DNA of 64,000 bases from Diphasiastrum complanatum (Eukaryota; Streptophyta; Lycopodiopsida; Lycopodiales; Lycopodiaceae): assembly GCA_029204225.1 (NCBI GenBank), contig CM055106.1, forward strand, positions 43,251,003 through 43,315,002, in the 5' to 3' direction. Shown one piece after another: positions 49,611 to 62,025 of this stretch. Position 1 is the first letter of the stretch. Every line of letters begins with the position of its first letter. The notes beneath the pieces were generated by a model that saw only the letters and a program-made list of their open reading frames with translations, did no database searches and was not told the origin of the DNA. Both the position numbers and the translations under genes were made by a program.

Positions 49611-50216
49611 CCACAATCTAGCATGCTAAGAATCAGAGAATGATAGCTTTACTTTGAAGAGAGTAAAAGTACAAGAATTTAGTGTATGAGCATTAGTCTC
49701 AACACGAATTAGAGAGAGAAAGAGAGAGAGAGATATTCAAGCAAAATATGGTATACATCCAAAATGGCATGGAATAGTTACAAAGCTTTGGTTCTTCATA
49801 AAAAATTATGAGAATAGCTACACATATTTCTGGAGTTTGAGGTAGCTCGAGGTAGAACCACATCCATCCACCTTTCAAATACATCTAAAGTGAAAACTAG
49901 AGTCTAAGTGACATTTGTCACATCTCCTGCATGTATCTCTACCTACTTTTTCCAAGTGTCCTATTTCTAGCTAGAATTGTACAAATCATCATGCATGTGT
50001 CCATTTGACTTTGTGCATGCCTTGCATGTCACTATGGATCACTTACAATAAATGCATGTGCTATGCCACGAGTTTCTACAAGCATATTAATGCTCTTTCT
50101 AAGTCTACAATCTATATGCAAGTTGTATTCTACCAACTAGATATGATAAATCCATATAGCTCGAGTTCCATCTAGGCCAAATTTGGCATTTACATTTATG
50201 AAACAACATACTTGCA
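49611..50216. repeat. Block X copy 2
   Basis: Inverse of 8342-8880 with about 90 extra bases near 50010-50100. Short GA-rich tract at 49709-49733. No gene. Confidence 0.7.
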
Positions 50217-50280
50217 TAGTAAGAAGTTTGTAGCAAGCCTAAATTCAAGATAGATGATTTTCATTTTCAACATAGTCCTC

Positions 50281-50324
50281 TGTGTGGCCCTATGAGTATT
50301 CCCTCTCTAGGTTCAACACTATAT
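50281..50324 (+). pseudogene. 44-base Copia-A integrase filler
   Basis: TGTGTGGCCCTATGAGTATT followed by the next 24 bases of the Copia-A integrase (coding for the CGPMSIPSLGS region). It stands alone, six bases before the inner edge of the right inverted-repeat arm. Looks like filler copied in during break repair. Confidence 0.8.
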
Positions 50325-50329
50325 GTTAT

Positions 50330-51837
50330 CACGCGTGTCTAGGAAAGGCTTAATAACAATATGGCCCACCTTATGAGATGGATTGGACCTAGGGCCAGAA
50401 ACTATCCCTACAACAACAAGGGCGGCCTCAGTCACGCGCACCTTGTGCACTACACCTTGGTACTTAACATGAAACTTCGCCTTGGCCTCATCCCAAGTGT
50501 CAAAAGCCATACTTATAGACTCCATATTGATTTTGTTTGTGGATACAATGGTGAATGGTTGCCCATCGCCTTGAGCAAGGGCTCAGCAAGGGTTAACCAT
50601 TCCACCACTAATTCAGTGGTAGCCAAAGCCATGATGCTCGTCTCTGTAGGAACATCACGCTTATGCGGCATTTGGGTGATGCAGAGCTATCAATTTCAGT
50701 AGAGGAAGACATGATTGAAGTAAAAGTGAGTACGAGTGTTAGCTTAGCGAGGGTTCACAATTACTATTTTGGATTTTAACAAAAACTCACTTAAATGGTT
50801 GTTTCTGACAAATCTGAAAAACTAACTTCGCTCGCTTGACTGGAGATAGATTTGACAAAAATAGATATATGGTAGGTCAGGTGACGGTTCTTTTGGCAAA
50901 TTGAAAACAAAATTCAGCTTGTTGGCGAGGGTTAAAACGAATATTTTGAAGAAACAATCTTTATTGCAAAAATTCTAATGGAATTAACTCTTCCCAAACT
51001 CCTTGATAAAAAAACCATTATATTTGGAATGCTCAGTAGGACTGGCGAAGGTTGGAAGAGAGGTGCTGATATTTTTGTTGAAAACTTAGAGTTTTTCATC
51101 AAAAAATAATTCTAATCATCAGGTTTCCAAATTCACTAATAACTTTTATCATCAGCACCTTGATTTCAGCTCGAAAATGGGTATGATACTTAAGGTAAAC
51201 TTTGGACTGGCAACTATGTTCTTGATCATTCTTGAACACATGTCGAATTAGTCATTGCTCATTGTTAGAATGCATGGCTTCTTTACATCTCAATAGATGT
51301 TGTATGGTGTTTTTTTGGTACGTGTAAAGCTAAAATCCAAGGAGAGAAATCTTGGGTGTGGACATTTCCTACCAAGACCCTTTTTGAAGCAGTGATTGAT
51401 TAGAGGCTTAAAGGTTTCTTAATGCACACAAGAAACATTATCTATTGAGTGAAAATGACTATTAAAGTTGATTTAGAATCAGATTCATAATATGTCTGTA
51501 GACAAAAATATTTCTACTTGCCAAATGTAGAGCAAAATTCTAGAAGCTCCAACTCAAGTTCAACCTGTAGTTACTCTAATATTTCAAAATGTCAATTGTC
51601 CAAAAAGTTGCAATTCTTCTGGATACTTTTCCATCGAAACTTATAATAAATGAAAGACTGTGGTCAATCTAATATGAGATCAAATCTCTTGAAATATGGA
51701 GCCATCTCCAATAATATAGAAACTTGTGAATGAAGTGTCCACCCACCTTGTGTTGTCTTGTTACTTGTAGAAATTTTAAAAAAGACATTTCACAATCAAA
51801 ATCTTGCATAGGCCTCCAAGCATTTATCAAATAAAAC
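50330..51837 (-). repeat. Block M (right arm)
   Basis: Inverse copy of 28846-30346. The MESISMAFDTW frame is 50319-50525 on the minus strand. An in-frame 113-residue run on the plus strand (50361-50702) exists in both arms but is low in recognisable content and taken as a shadow. Confidence 0.72.
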
Positions 51838-52020
51838 ACGCACACGCACATGCCCACAACCATGCCCACACCCACACACCAACACATTGATATGTATGTA
51901 TATATACACACACCCACATACATACACCCACATGTGTACATATGTGGGTGTTTGTATATATACATACATATAAATGCGTTGGTGTGTGTGTGTGTGCGCG
52001 CGCACACACACACGTGCGTG
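51838..52020. repeat. TG/CA palindrome 3
   Basis: Inverse of 28650-28845. The centre here is CATACACCCACATGTGTACATATGTGGG. Flanked by alternating CG/CA with GCGCGCGC at about 51996-52003, a strong candidate for left-handed (Z) DNA. Confidence 0.88.
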
Positions 52021-53335
52021 TGTGTGAATAAGTTTTATATATTTGACTTGAATGTTTAGAAAGATCATATGTCATTTTGAAAAGTCAATTCCTCTAAGGG
52101 TTTGAAGTGTAGAACGGCGTGCACATGCGTACGCACACACACACACACACCAACACATTTATATGTAAGATTGATTCAAAATGTATAGAATTGATAGGAA
52201 AATATATACGTATATATCAAATGCAACTCCATATTATTCAGTGTAGGAGTCTTGAATACATGTACTGATGCCCAACTTAGGCTTTCATTTATTGAATGAA
52301 AGAGTCTATACACAAATTTTAATGAACTGTATTTTAAGCCATTGCTCTTCCACAATGGTGATTGTTGTAGGTAGCTCTTTGCGGCATGTAATCAGCTCGT
52401 CTTTTTCGCAACTGTCACAAGACAAATCTTAGTGAATGGACCATTGCAAATTATGCCATTTTCCTTTAGTGTGTACTATTTTGAAATGGCAATAAACATG
52501 TATAAACACACCCACATATGTACATATCTGGGTGTGTTTATACATACATACATATCAATGGGCTGGTGTGTGTGTGTGTATGTGTACGTATGTGGGTGTG
52601 TTTATACATACATACATATAAATGTGTTGGTGTGTGTTTGTGTACATATGTGGGTGTGTTTATACATACATACATATAAATGTGTGTGTGTGTGTGTGTG
52701 TGTGTGTACATATGTACATATGTGGGTGTCTGTATATGTACATACATATAAATGTGTGTGTGTGTGTTTGTATGTGTGTATAAAATAGGTTTTATATACC
52801 TGACTTCAAAGTTTAGAAAGGTCATATCACACCTCTACATATATTTAACTAAGACTTTGAAGTGTAAAAAGGTGATATGTCAAACTAAAAGAGTCAAATC
52901 ACTCTTCTTTCACTAATAGATCACTATCATCAATGACAGATAGATAAGAAAGTGTCTTTAGAGTCATTAAATCATTCTGCTTTGGATAAGACAAATCAAT
53001 GCCCATTCACAATAGCTTTTTATTTCAAAAAATTAATTTATATCTAATTCTCAACTCTCAATAAATCATGAAGATTTTAGCTTGTTCCTTTAATGTTAGG
53101 TATTCAGTTTTCCTTTCTAGTCTAGAGGCACCTCCACAAGTAGAATTTTGGTGAGCCTTCCCACCACAACTCTCATGTGGACAACCAAAATTTTTTTGAC
53201 ACGTAGCAAAGAAAATCACAACAAAATGTGCATGTGGATGACAAATGATGAGTTACCACATGGCACATGCATATGTTGACAAAATTGCATGTGCCACGTG
53301 GCAACTTCCATCACTAGCTATCGACATGGACATTA
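52021..53335. repeat. Block W with ~60-base TG minisatellite (right arm)
   Basis: Inverse of 27341-28649. The minisatellite at 52500-52790 has about five units, one more than can be counted in the left arm. The segment at 53100-53300 has CCACCACAACTCTCATGTGG and GTGCCACGTGGCAAC, similar to part of block V. No gene. Confidence 0.72.
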
Positions 53336-54375
53336 TGTTGGAGTTAATCTTCACTCCGACTCACCTGAATTCAATTCATGAGCACCTGTATACTATGTAC
53401 GTATTCTTTCTCTACAGCAACACCCAATCTTACTCACACAAGTCGAACAGTCTATGCAATACACCGACTTGAAGTAGAAGCAGGATCGACTTTGTCGACG
53501 TTCACGTCATCGACTTTACCGACTTGACTTCGTCGACATCGACATCTTCTCAAGGGCGAGCCAGTCGACTCGACTTGCTTGATATCTTCGACGCTCGTCG
53601 AATGTTACCATTCAAAATGGAGCTCTTCCTCCGCATTGTCTGACACAGACCACGTCGCAGTTCATTTTAGTACTTTGCGGTAACTACATTACTTCACGCT
53701 CGTTGCCCACACAATTTCTATAACTGTTACATGTATATATACATAACAACAACACACTAAGGATGGTGATGATAATGATGATGAAGAAGAGTTTATTAGT
53801 GGAAGTGTGATTCAGAGTTCTTTCATGAACTCCATTGTATAAGAATTATCTGATTCCATAGGATCAGAGATTTTAGAGAGAGTGAAAGTAATTCAAGAAG
53901 TAGAGATAGTATTCAATCGTTAACTAGCGTATGAACTATTCTCGGGCAAGTAATTCAAGAAGTAGAGATAGTATTCAATCGTTAACTAGCATAGTAAGAT
54001 TACAACACAAAGTGCACTATATTACTGTGAACTATTCTCGGGCACATGATCGTGATCTGATTGTTGTATTTACAACAACTTAATTCAGATTATTTATTTT
54101 ATTATGTTGCTCCACTGTGAATGCTTTCTGATAATTTCTCTCTCGCTCACTGATATTCACTCCACGAGTCGCTCATAATATCCAATCTCGAAGGAAGCAT
54201 GGTTGTCTTAGACGCCTAACTGTTTCGCTCCCTTCATGGTTGTCTTTAACACCTACAAGATATTCCTCCAGTTGATCTAAGTTATAGTCTAAATCTATAA
54301 TTTGGTAAAGATCCTATTTTAATTTGCATATTCAATTCGCTCTTATCCTTCCGCATACATACAAGAAACCCAACA
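53336..54375 (+). mobile_element. Copia-A 5' LTR (LTR-A, right arm)
   Basis: 1040 bases with perfect 6-base inverted ends TGTTGG (53336-53341) and CCAACA (54370-54375). TATATATAC at about 53733. Holds the ~60-base tandem duplication at 53884-53990 shared with the left arm. No matching 3' LTR-A of this subtype is seen after the RNase H. Confidence 0.9.
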
Positions 54376-54378
54376 AGC

Positions 54379-54389
54379 TGGTATCAGAG
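54379..54389 (+). promoter_or_regulatory. Primer binding site, Copia-A (right arm)
   Basis: TGGTATCAGAG, 3 bases after the LTR. Matches the plant initiator Met tRNA primer site. Confidence 0.88.
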
Positions 54390-56045
54390 TAATACAAACC
54401 AACTAGTTGGCATCAAACTAATAGGAACCCAACAAGTTGGTATCAAAACTATCGTTCCAGACTGTTATTAGTATTCAAGACTATCTTTACAATTTGTTAG
54501 ATCATTCATCATGGAAGGTACATCTTTAAAAAATTGTTTGTCAATAAGTTCAACGGTGATGAATTCCACATGTGGAATTTCAAAATAAAGATGATACTCA
54601 CTGAAAAAGAACTTTGGCCTTCATCTTCTAAATTGTGAATTGACCTTGCTTAAGGATGTATTTTATGTACCCAAAGTGACAAAGATTTACTATCAGTAAG
54701 CAAGCTTGCAGGTCAGGGCTGTAGAGCCTTGTTCAAGTCGACAATGTACTATTTTGGATAAGAATTGTAAAAAAGTCCTCTCTGAAAAGAGAGAAGGCAA
54801 TTTGTACATTTTGAGTCATGAATATGCACTTAATGTGAGTACTTCAAATGCTCAATTATGGCATCAAAGATTAAGCCACTTAAACATGAGATCTATCTTG
54901 TATATGCATCATAATAGTATCAAGAATCTAAATATTAATGTTGCCTCCACTAACATTGCACATGTCTATGAGATGTGCCTACTAGGCAAACAACCTAGAT
55001 CAAGATTTCCAAGGGGACAAGCCATTAGAGGGTAGTCCATTTTAGAATTCATACATAGTCATTTGTGTGGCCCTATGAGTATTCCCTCTCAACACTATAT
55101 TTATTCACTTTTATCAATGACTGTTCAAGATTCACTAGTATTATGTTCATTAAGAACAAGTCTGAGGCATTTAATCGTTTCAAAGAATTCAAGCAATTTG
55201 CTGAGACACGGACTGGTCAAAGATTCAAGACCCTGCGTACAAACAGTGGTGGAGAGTTCTTGTTAGACGAAATGTTTGACTACTTATTATCATGAGACAC
55301 TCATCATCAGTTCACCACCAGCTACACACCACAGCAGAATGGAGTAGCCAAAAGGAAGAACCGAACATTACTTAATGCAGCATGATCAATGTCGTCAAAT
55401 GCTCAGCTCCCCAAGAATTTTTGGGCTGAAGGAGTTTCAACAGCTTGCTATCTACAGAACTATTCAAGCATCAAAGTAGTCGACCCAAGAACTGACTGTA
55501 GAGATGTCTGTGAGATGTGCCTACTAGGCAAACAACCTAGATCGAGATTTCCAAGGGGACAAGCCACTAGACCTAAGTCCATTTTAGAATTGATACATAG
55601 TCATTTGTGTGGCCCTATGAGTATTCCCTCTCTGGGTTCAACACTATATTTATTCACTTTTATCAATGATTGTTCAAGATTCACCAGTATTATGTTCATT
55701 AAGAACAAGTCTGAGGCATTTAATCGTTTCAAAGAATTCAAGCAACTTGTTGAGACACAGACTAGTCAAAGATTCAAGACCCTGCGTACAAACAGTGGTG
55801 GAGAGTTCTTGTTATATGAAATGTCTGACTACCTATCCTCATGAGACACTCATCATCAGTTCACCACCAGCTACACACCAAAGCAGAATGGAGTAGCCAA
55901 AAGGAAGAACTGAACATTACTTAATGCAGCATGATCAATGTCGTCAAATGCTCAGCTCCCCAAGAGTTTTTGGGCTGAAGCAGTTTCAATAGCTCGCTAT
56001 CTACAAAACTATTCAAGCATCAAAGTAGTCAATCCAAGAACTTCC

Positions 56046-56968
56046 TGTAGGAAAAGTTTTGCGAATTCTTCTTCAGAGAACACAATTAGAGGTTGAGCAA
56101 ATCACACCAATATCAGCGTTTTAATCATGCCTGAATTAGATCTATGTATCGATTGAATTATGCGTGAATGTGATAGACTATGTGATAAACAATTAGATAA
56201 TCAGATAAACGACTAAAACTTTCATCAAAAAACAAATTTTTATAATTCTGAGTATGCATCGATATACATTTTGAATCGAAAGATTCTTGAAAGATTCTCA
56301 AAAATATTCAGCAACGTTCTGATTTCTTAGAGTCAAAAGATTCTTGAAAGATTCACGACAGATTCTCAAAAGATTCTTGAAAGATTCTCTGTTCATGACA
56401 GATTTGCTGTTCTCGAAAGATTTGTGACAATATTTTGTTCACGATATATCTTTGACAGTTTCTGCTTCGCAACAGTCTTCTTTTGAGACATGGTTACAAG
56501 ATATGTCCTTTGGCCTTTTTCCTTCTATAACAGAATCCATTCGTTTTGACGGTTGATATTCAACACCGTTTTGGTTTCTTAGAGTCGAAAGATTTTCGAA
56601 AGATTCGCGAAAGATTCTTGAATGATTTTCTATTCATGACAGATTTGCTCTTCACAAAAGATTCATGACAATATTTTGTTCGCGACAGTATCTTTGACAG
56701 TTTCTGCTTCGCAACAGTCTTCTTGATCTTTCAAGTCAAATTCGCGAATAGTTTGAGTTTGTAATAATTTCGAGCTTTGAGCTTAAAGTTTGAACAAGAA
56801 ATTGTTCACGATAGTTTCACAACAACTATTTGTTCGAGTTCATGTTCAAGCTTCTCAATTTCGCTAATCGAATCGTTCGAGTTTTGAGTTTCTTTCACCT
56901 TGATCAATTTGAGTACTGTTGTGCACTTTGTTGGTAGAACTGACACCTGTCTATTGAGGTGTTCTACA
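56046..56968 (-). mobile_element. Solo LTR-C in integrase (right arm)
   Basis: 923 bases, TGTAGG...TCTACA, flanked by cttcc (56041-56045) and cttac (56969-56973). Partner of 23719-24660. Confidence 0.87.
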
Positions 56969-58598
56969 CTTACTTCAAAATCTTCCATGCCTACAAACCA
57001 AGTCTAAAGCACCTTCGCGTGTTTGGCTATCTTGGTTATGTGTAGATTCCTTCTGATTTGAGAAAGAGGCTTGACCCTTTCAGCTGCAGGAGTATCTTCA
57101 TTGGATACTCGACATCACACAAAGCTTGTCGAATCTATGATGTTGAGTCAAGCCACATCTCAGTCAGCAGTCTAGATGTTGTTTTCCTTGAAGACAAATT
57201 CTACGACTTCAAGTAGAAGCAGCCAATGCAAGAATTAGTTCCAACAACTCCCATCACTATCGAAAGGCCTCGACCTACAACTGTTCCGACAATTGAAGAT
57301 ACCCATGTCGCACAACAAGGAGAATCATCATCTCAGCAACTGACTTTTGTTCGAAGATCTGCCCAACGTCGACAAGAGCTTGATCGTTACATCCCTTAGG
57401 CATTCATCAGTTATGACGGACCTACCTTAGTAGTAGAAGCATTGTCAAATTCGAATGCAGACAACTGACACACTGTCATGCATGTATAATTTTCTGATGA
57501 AGAGCAAGACATGGTGTCTTGTTGAAGCTCCTCCTAATGCAAAGATTATCGACACTAAGTGGATCTTCAGGTTCAAGCTCAATCCACATGGTTTGATAGA
57601 CAAATGGAAAGCTCGACTAGTCGTGAAAGGATATGAACAAACCTATGTAATTGACTACACATGGACTTTCAGTCCAGTTGTAAGACTTCAGTCAATTCGG
57701 TCTTTACTTGCTATCGCAGCTGCCGAAGATCTAGAAGTTCACCAGATGGATGTTCAAACTGCTTTTCTGAATGGATACATATAAGAAGATATCTACATCT
57801 AGCAACTCAAAGTGTGTAAGTTGCAAAAAGCTCTCTATGGGCTAAAGCAAGCTCCAAGGGCCTGGTTCAATAGAATCAATCGATCCTTGTTGCAGCACGA
57901 CTTCATTCCTAAATCTGCTGACTCTAATGTTTATCTCAAACATAGAGGCTCAAGCTATGTCATAATAGCTCTATATTTTGATGACTCTTTGATCATCAAC
58001 AATTTGAATCAGTTACTTCATGAGACAAAGTTGCTATTGTGGAAGGAATTCAAAATGACCGATTCAAGCCGTATACATTACCTTCTTGGAATCGAGATAA
58101 CCAAAGAAAGAGTAAACATAAGTATCACAATAAGCCAAGAAAGGTGTCTAACCAATGTACTCTAAAGATATGGCATGGAAAAATACAAGTCGATAGACTA
58201 CACATATGCATCTTAAATTCAAACTATCGAAGGACATGTGCCAACGACTAAAGCAGAGAAGAAGGAGATGTGCAAATACCCCTATCAATCGATAGTTGAA
58301 TCGATCATGTATGCCATGGTTTGCACACGACCCGATCTTGCCTATGCAGTTAGCACATTGGCACGAGCTCTACTAAGAGTATTAAGATACATTCAAGCGT
58401 CTATGTTATAATGAAAACTCAGAGGACACTCTAACATTACCTTCTTATTCCGGCTTTGATTGGGCCGGTAATGTGGACACACAAAGTTCCACGTCTGGCT
58501 AGCTTCGCTTTCTAGTAGGAGGACCCATTTCATGGAATAGTCGAAAGCATAAATGCATTTCTTTGTCTTCCACAAAGTCCAAATATGTCGCAGCTACT

Positions 58599-59161
58599 TG
58601 TTGGAGAGCTCTCGAAGAAATTAAGTGCGAAATTAGAAACACAACTCCAACATAGAGAACTTTAACATGATCAGCTTTACCAAACTATAGCATCAACATT
58701 GACTTATATCAAATGGAGGAATGTCTGGTAGGTGTCAAAGACAACCATGAAGGGAGCAGAAAACAATTAGGTGTCTGAGACAACCATGCTTCCTTCGAGA
58801 TTAGACATTCCGAATTGAGTGAGTGTCAATTGAGAAAGAAAATTATCAGAAAGCATTCGTAGTAGAATACACATAAGAAAATAGAGAATCTGAATTAGGC
58901 TATTGTAAATACAACGATCAGATCACGATCTTGTGTCCGAGAATGGTTTTACTTAGCTAGTTACAAATTTCATAAGTATCTCTATTTTTTGAATGACTTT
59001 AACTCTCTCATATGTCTCTGATTCTATGGAATGAAATAGTTAAGGCACAATGGGGTTCACGCAGGAACTCCGATTCACTCTTCTCCACTTGCACGTGTGT
59101 TCATCATAGTCCCCTCTTACATATACTCGTGAATTGTTGTTATGTATATACACATGAAACA
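58599..59161 (-). mobile_element. LTR-A insertion remnant (right arm)
   Basis: Starts TGTTGG in RNase H and runs to TATATACACATGAAAC. It then jumps to RNase H (GACTCTATTGCGAC), with the CT tract and LTR start deleted. Same deletion as at 21527. Confidence 0.82.
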
Positions 59162-59340
59162 AGACTCTATTGCGACATTCAGAGCTGTATTGCTCTATCT
59201 CTGAACCCACAAACTCACTCCAGAACTAAGCACATCGAAGTTAAAATTCATTTTCTCAGAGATTAAGTTAAGTTATTGTCCGACTGACAGTATGTTGGCT
59301 GATATCTTGACTAAAGGGCTGAGAAGAGGCCCTTATCCAA

Positions 59341-60260
59341 TGTGAAATTCAAATTTGAGATTTATTATTATTATTATTTGAACAACCCTTTGCACATAAG
59401 ATTGTTCAATTTATGCAACCTTCATCATGAAGGTTGTGTTAAAATGAAAATTCTTTGTCCCGTCACATTGAATCCATAAAGGGACCTGAGACTATTGATA
59501 AAAACTAACAGTCCGATTTCATGGTTGTCCTATTTGAAGAAGAATTTGACTTTTTGACCTCACCACAAGTTTTATGGCTTGAACTTTTGAAGTTTGTTGT
59601 GTTTAGGACACCTCCCTCAGTTTTCCTTTGATAGACTACGTCTTTGAGAGTATGTTGAGTTTTGAACCATAATGTCAACTAAACCTTTCAACTCAGATGT
59701 TGTCTTCTAAAATCCTATGACTACTAAACGTTTTCTTTGACTATAATAGTTTGCCCATTCAATAAAGTAACACATTGACAACAACAACAACAATAACACA
59801 TTGATTAAATTTTCTTGATTTGTTGAGAATGTAGCTATCATTACTTTAAAAAATTAAAATTCATGAAGACTTTATTGTAAGTTAGCATACATGTAGCTTT
59901 TTCCAACAATTGTGCAAAAAATAGACCACTCAGGAAGATAGAACTTCACAATTTCAAAATTTTCTATGGTCTCTTAAGATGTTATGTTGAGCTACATGAG
60001 GTCCATTTTCTCCAAAGATTGAGGTTTAAAATCTTAAATATATATATCACTAGTCATAATGCCAAGTGTTTAGTTTTCCTTTTATTATAAAGGCAACTCC
60101 ACGAGCAGAAATCTCATATAAAATTTGAAGCAGATTTTTGTGAGCCTTCCCACCACAACTCTTATGTGGACATCTAGTAAAGATTTGACACAAAACATGT
60201 AAATTCATGTGCATCTAGAGAGCCAATGTATGGGTGCCACATGCCACATGCACATTCTAG
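59341..60260 (+). repeat. Block V (right arm)
   Basis: Follows the RNase H end. TTA run at 59361-59378, CAACCTTCATCATGAAGGTTG near 59417, CAA run near 59776. No gene. Confidence 0.7.
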
Positions 60261-61295
60261 AAAAAATTGCATGTGTGCGGTAATATGTCCTCATTAGCTG
60301 CCACATGCAGATTCACTTAGCAACAAAATCTAGAAAAACAAGGTTAAAAAAATTGCAAAAGCAATAATTTGCATGTGGTAATCTATCCTCATTAGCTGCC
60401 ACATGCAAATTCACTTAGTAGATAATCCAAAAAACAAGGTTAAAAAAATGCGAAAGCAATTATTTGCATTTGGCCATTATGTAGAAAAGACAATAAACAA
60501 CTACTGATAATGCCTTGGAAGAAATTAATAATGAAATAGACTCATTTTTTGAAGAAATGCAAGATGTTTGTAATCAACAATAGGATGTTAATCCAACTCA
60601 TATGATGACGAAGCAAGAGATAAAGATGATGTCGCCATCACCCTCACTCATGATAATTTCTGATCAAGTTGATGTTGTTCAGGAGGAAAGTGAAGATGAA
60701 AGGATAGAGGAAGCCATGAAAGTACAAGCCCTAGATTCTCTACATAGATGTTATGAAAAAAAAAGGACCTAATCGAAGTAAGAGAAGATGATTTGATTGA
60801 CACTGAGGATGATTTTGATGATGTAGCGAATCATATTTTGTAAAGCTAATCAAACTTTCAAACATACTATGGTTTTTCCACTATTGTTGGTTCAAGTGAG
60901 ATAAGTTTAGAACATCAAATGCTTCTGTTTGTATGTGTTCTTTGTAGGAGGTGACAATGACTTAAGGGTGTTCTCCTGCAATAGTAGTGTTTGGTTTTTG
61001 GCTAAGACATGAAGTACATCTAATGTGAATTCTACACCAAAGATAGCTAGCGAGTGTGATTCTCGTGTACTATTCATCAAATCAAAAGAGTTCATGTGTC
61101 ATTCTTTTCTGACATTGGCTCCTACTCTTCAACATACTCTTGTGTCTCAGTTGTCTCTACTTGGTCTCGTAGTTCAAAATCTTCAATGATTTTGATAAAT
61201 TTTTTGACAATGTATTTGTATTGTTTCCGAAAGTGTCTTTTGTAGGATGTATACAAAATCTCTTTCATATATTCGATGAAGAATTAATCGACTTG
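60261..61295 (+). repeat. Block U copy 4, fused to GRP-5
   Basis: Same exon-like acidic remnant as at 16 kb (MMTKQEIKMMSPSPS, VQEESEDERIEEAMKVQ, then EDDLIDTEDDFDDVANHIL after a poly-A run one base shorter than in copy 1). The inverted-repeat homology ends at 61016, but U continues to about 61295, where it joins GRP after GACTTGT. Confidence 0.65.
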
Positions 61296-62025
61296 TATTT
61301 CCTTTTCCGCTACCACTACCATTACCGTCTCCTTTTCCAGTAACAGTATTTCCATTTTCGTTTCCCCCTGAGCCACCGCCTCCTGCTCTATTTCCTTGAC
61401 CACTGCCAGCTTTAGAACCACCTGTAGCACCACTACCAATATGTCCACCTCCAGCTCCACCGCCTTGCCCAACAGCACCTTCGCCACCTAAATCAGAACC
61501 ACTACCGTTTGCATTTCCAGCTCCCAGATCTTGACCAGAGCCAGAACGTCTATCATGAGCACTTGTAGCTCCATTGAGTATGCGAACGCCTATTCGAGTT
61601 CCAATTTCTGTGTCGGCACCGTTTTCTAGACCCACTCCGATGCCATTTCCGAGACCCAATCCAATATTGTTATTCTCATGACCAAGGTCAAGTCCAATTC
61701 CAAATTTCTTTCGATCGATTGAATTTAATCCATGATCTGGACTTCGACTTTGGCTGTCGGCGTAGTATTTGGAATTATCAGAGCTGCCAGCTCCGTGATC
61801 TGTACCAACAACATTCTTTTCTGTAAAATGTGATGATGCCTCGGACGTTGTTGCAGCAGCATTAGGTTGTGAGTAATGTAGAACCGTCCGCACGGGCTGA
61901 AAGGTGTTATCGCGGGCATGCACTAATTCCATACAAAGCAACCATATACAAGCGATGAAAAGCAATAACTTTCTATTAGCTACCTCATTTCTATCCATCT
62001 TGCCAATTCGTATTACTATTGTCAT
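61183..62025 (-). CDS. GRP-5: glycine-rich protein with a swapped C-terminus
   Basis: 280-residue open frame on the minus strand, second Met at 61998. Residues 1 to about 243 are GRP with no break: signal peptide (LLLFIACIWLLCMELVHA), polar segment, Gly-rich body. After GSGSGKGN the native basic tail is missing and 37 residues from antisense block U follow (TSRLILHRIYERDFVYILQK...), ending at a stop inside U. Promoter and TATA box (62147-62154) are present, so it could be expressed as a secreted chimera. LTR-H has inserted about 530 bases upstream of the ATG. The new tail has no Gly repeats and is hydrophobic/basic. Could equally be a non-expressed pseudogene. Confidence 0.6.
   Translation of the reverse strand: MTIVIRIGKMDRNEVANRKLLLFIACIWLLCMELVHARDNTFQPVRTVLHYSQPNAAATTSEASSHFTEKNVVGTDHGAGSSDNSKYYADSQSRSPDHGLNSIDRKKFGIGLDLGHENNNIGLGLGNGIGVGLENGADTEIGTRIGVRILNGATSAHDRRSGSGQDLGAGNANGSGSDLGGEGAVGQGGGAGGGHIGSGATGGSKAGSGQGNRAGGGGSGGNENGNTVTGKGDGNGSGSGKGNTSRLILHRIYERDFVYILQKTLSETIQIHCQKIYQNH

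Larger units (their letters stand above)
54390..59340 (+). pseudogene. Copia-A copy 4: gag remnant to RNase H
   Basis: Gag start at 54511 (MEGTS, frameshifted). Pre-integrase and integrase 54706-55500 (LWHQRLSHLN, CLLGKQ). A tandem second copy of the integrase core occupies 55506-56045. LTR-C insertion 56046-56968. Integrase C-terminus and linker 56969-57440. RT 57455-57784 (KARLVVKGYEQT, HQMDVQTAFLNG), then stops, then 57812-58165 (ALYGLKQAPRAWF, YFDD at 57974-57985). RNase H to 58598. LTR-A remnant 58599-59161. RNase H end 59162-59340 (YCDIQSCIALSLNP-like). Same breaks as the left arm plus a few private substitutions. Confidence 0.9.
50330..61016. repeat. Right arm of 10.7-kb inverted repeat
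   Basis: Reverse complement of 19671-30346. Block order from 50330: M (50330-51837), TG/CA palindrome (51838-52020), W (52021-53335), Copia-A (53336-59340), V, U. The inner edge is abrupt in block M, with non-homologous DNA to its left; the outer edge is inside block U at TACTTCATG. Confidence 0.92.
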
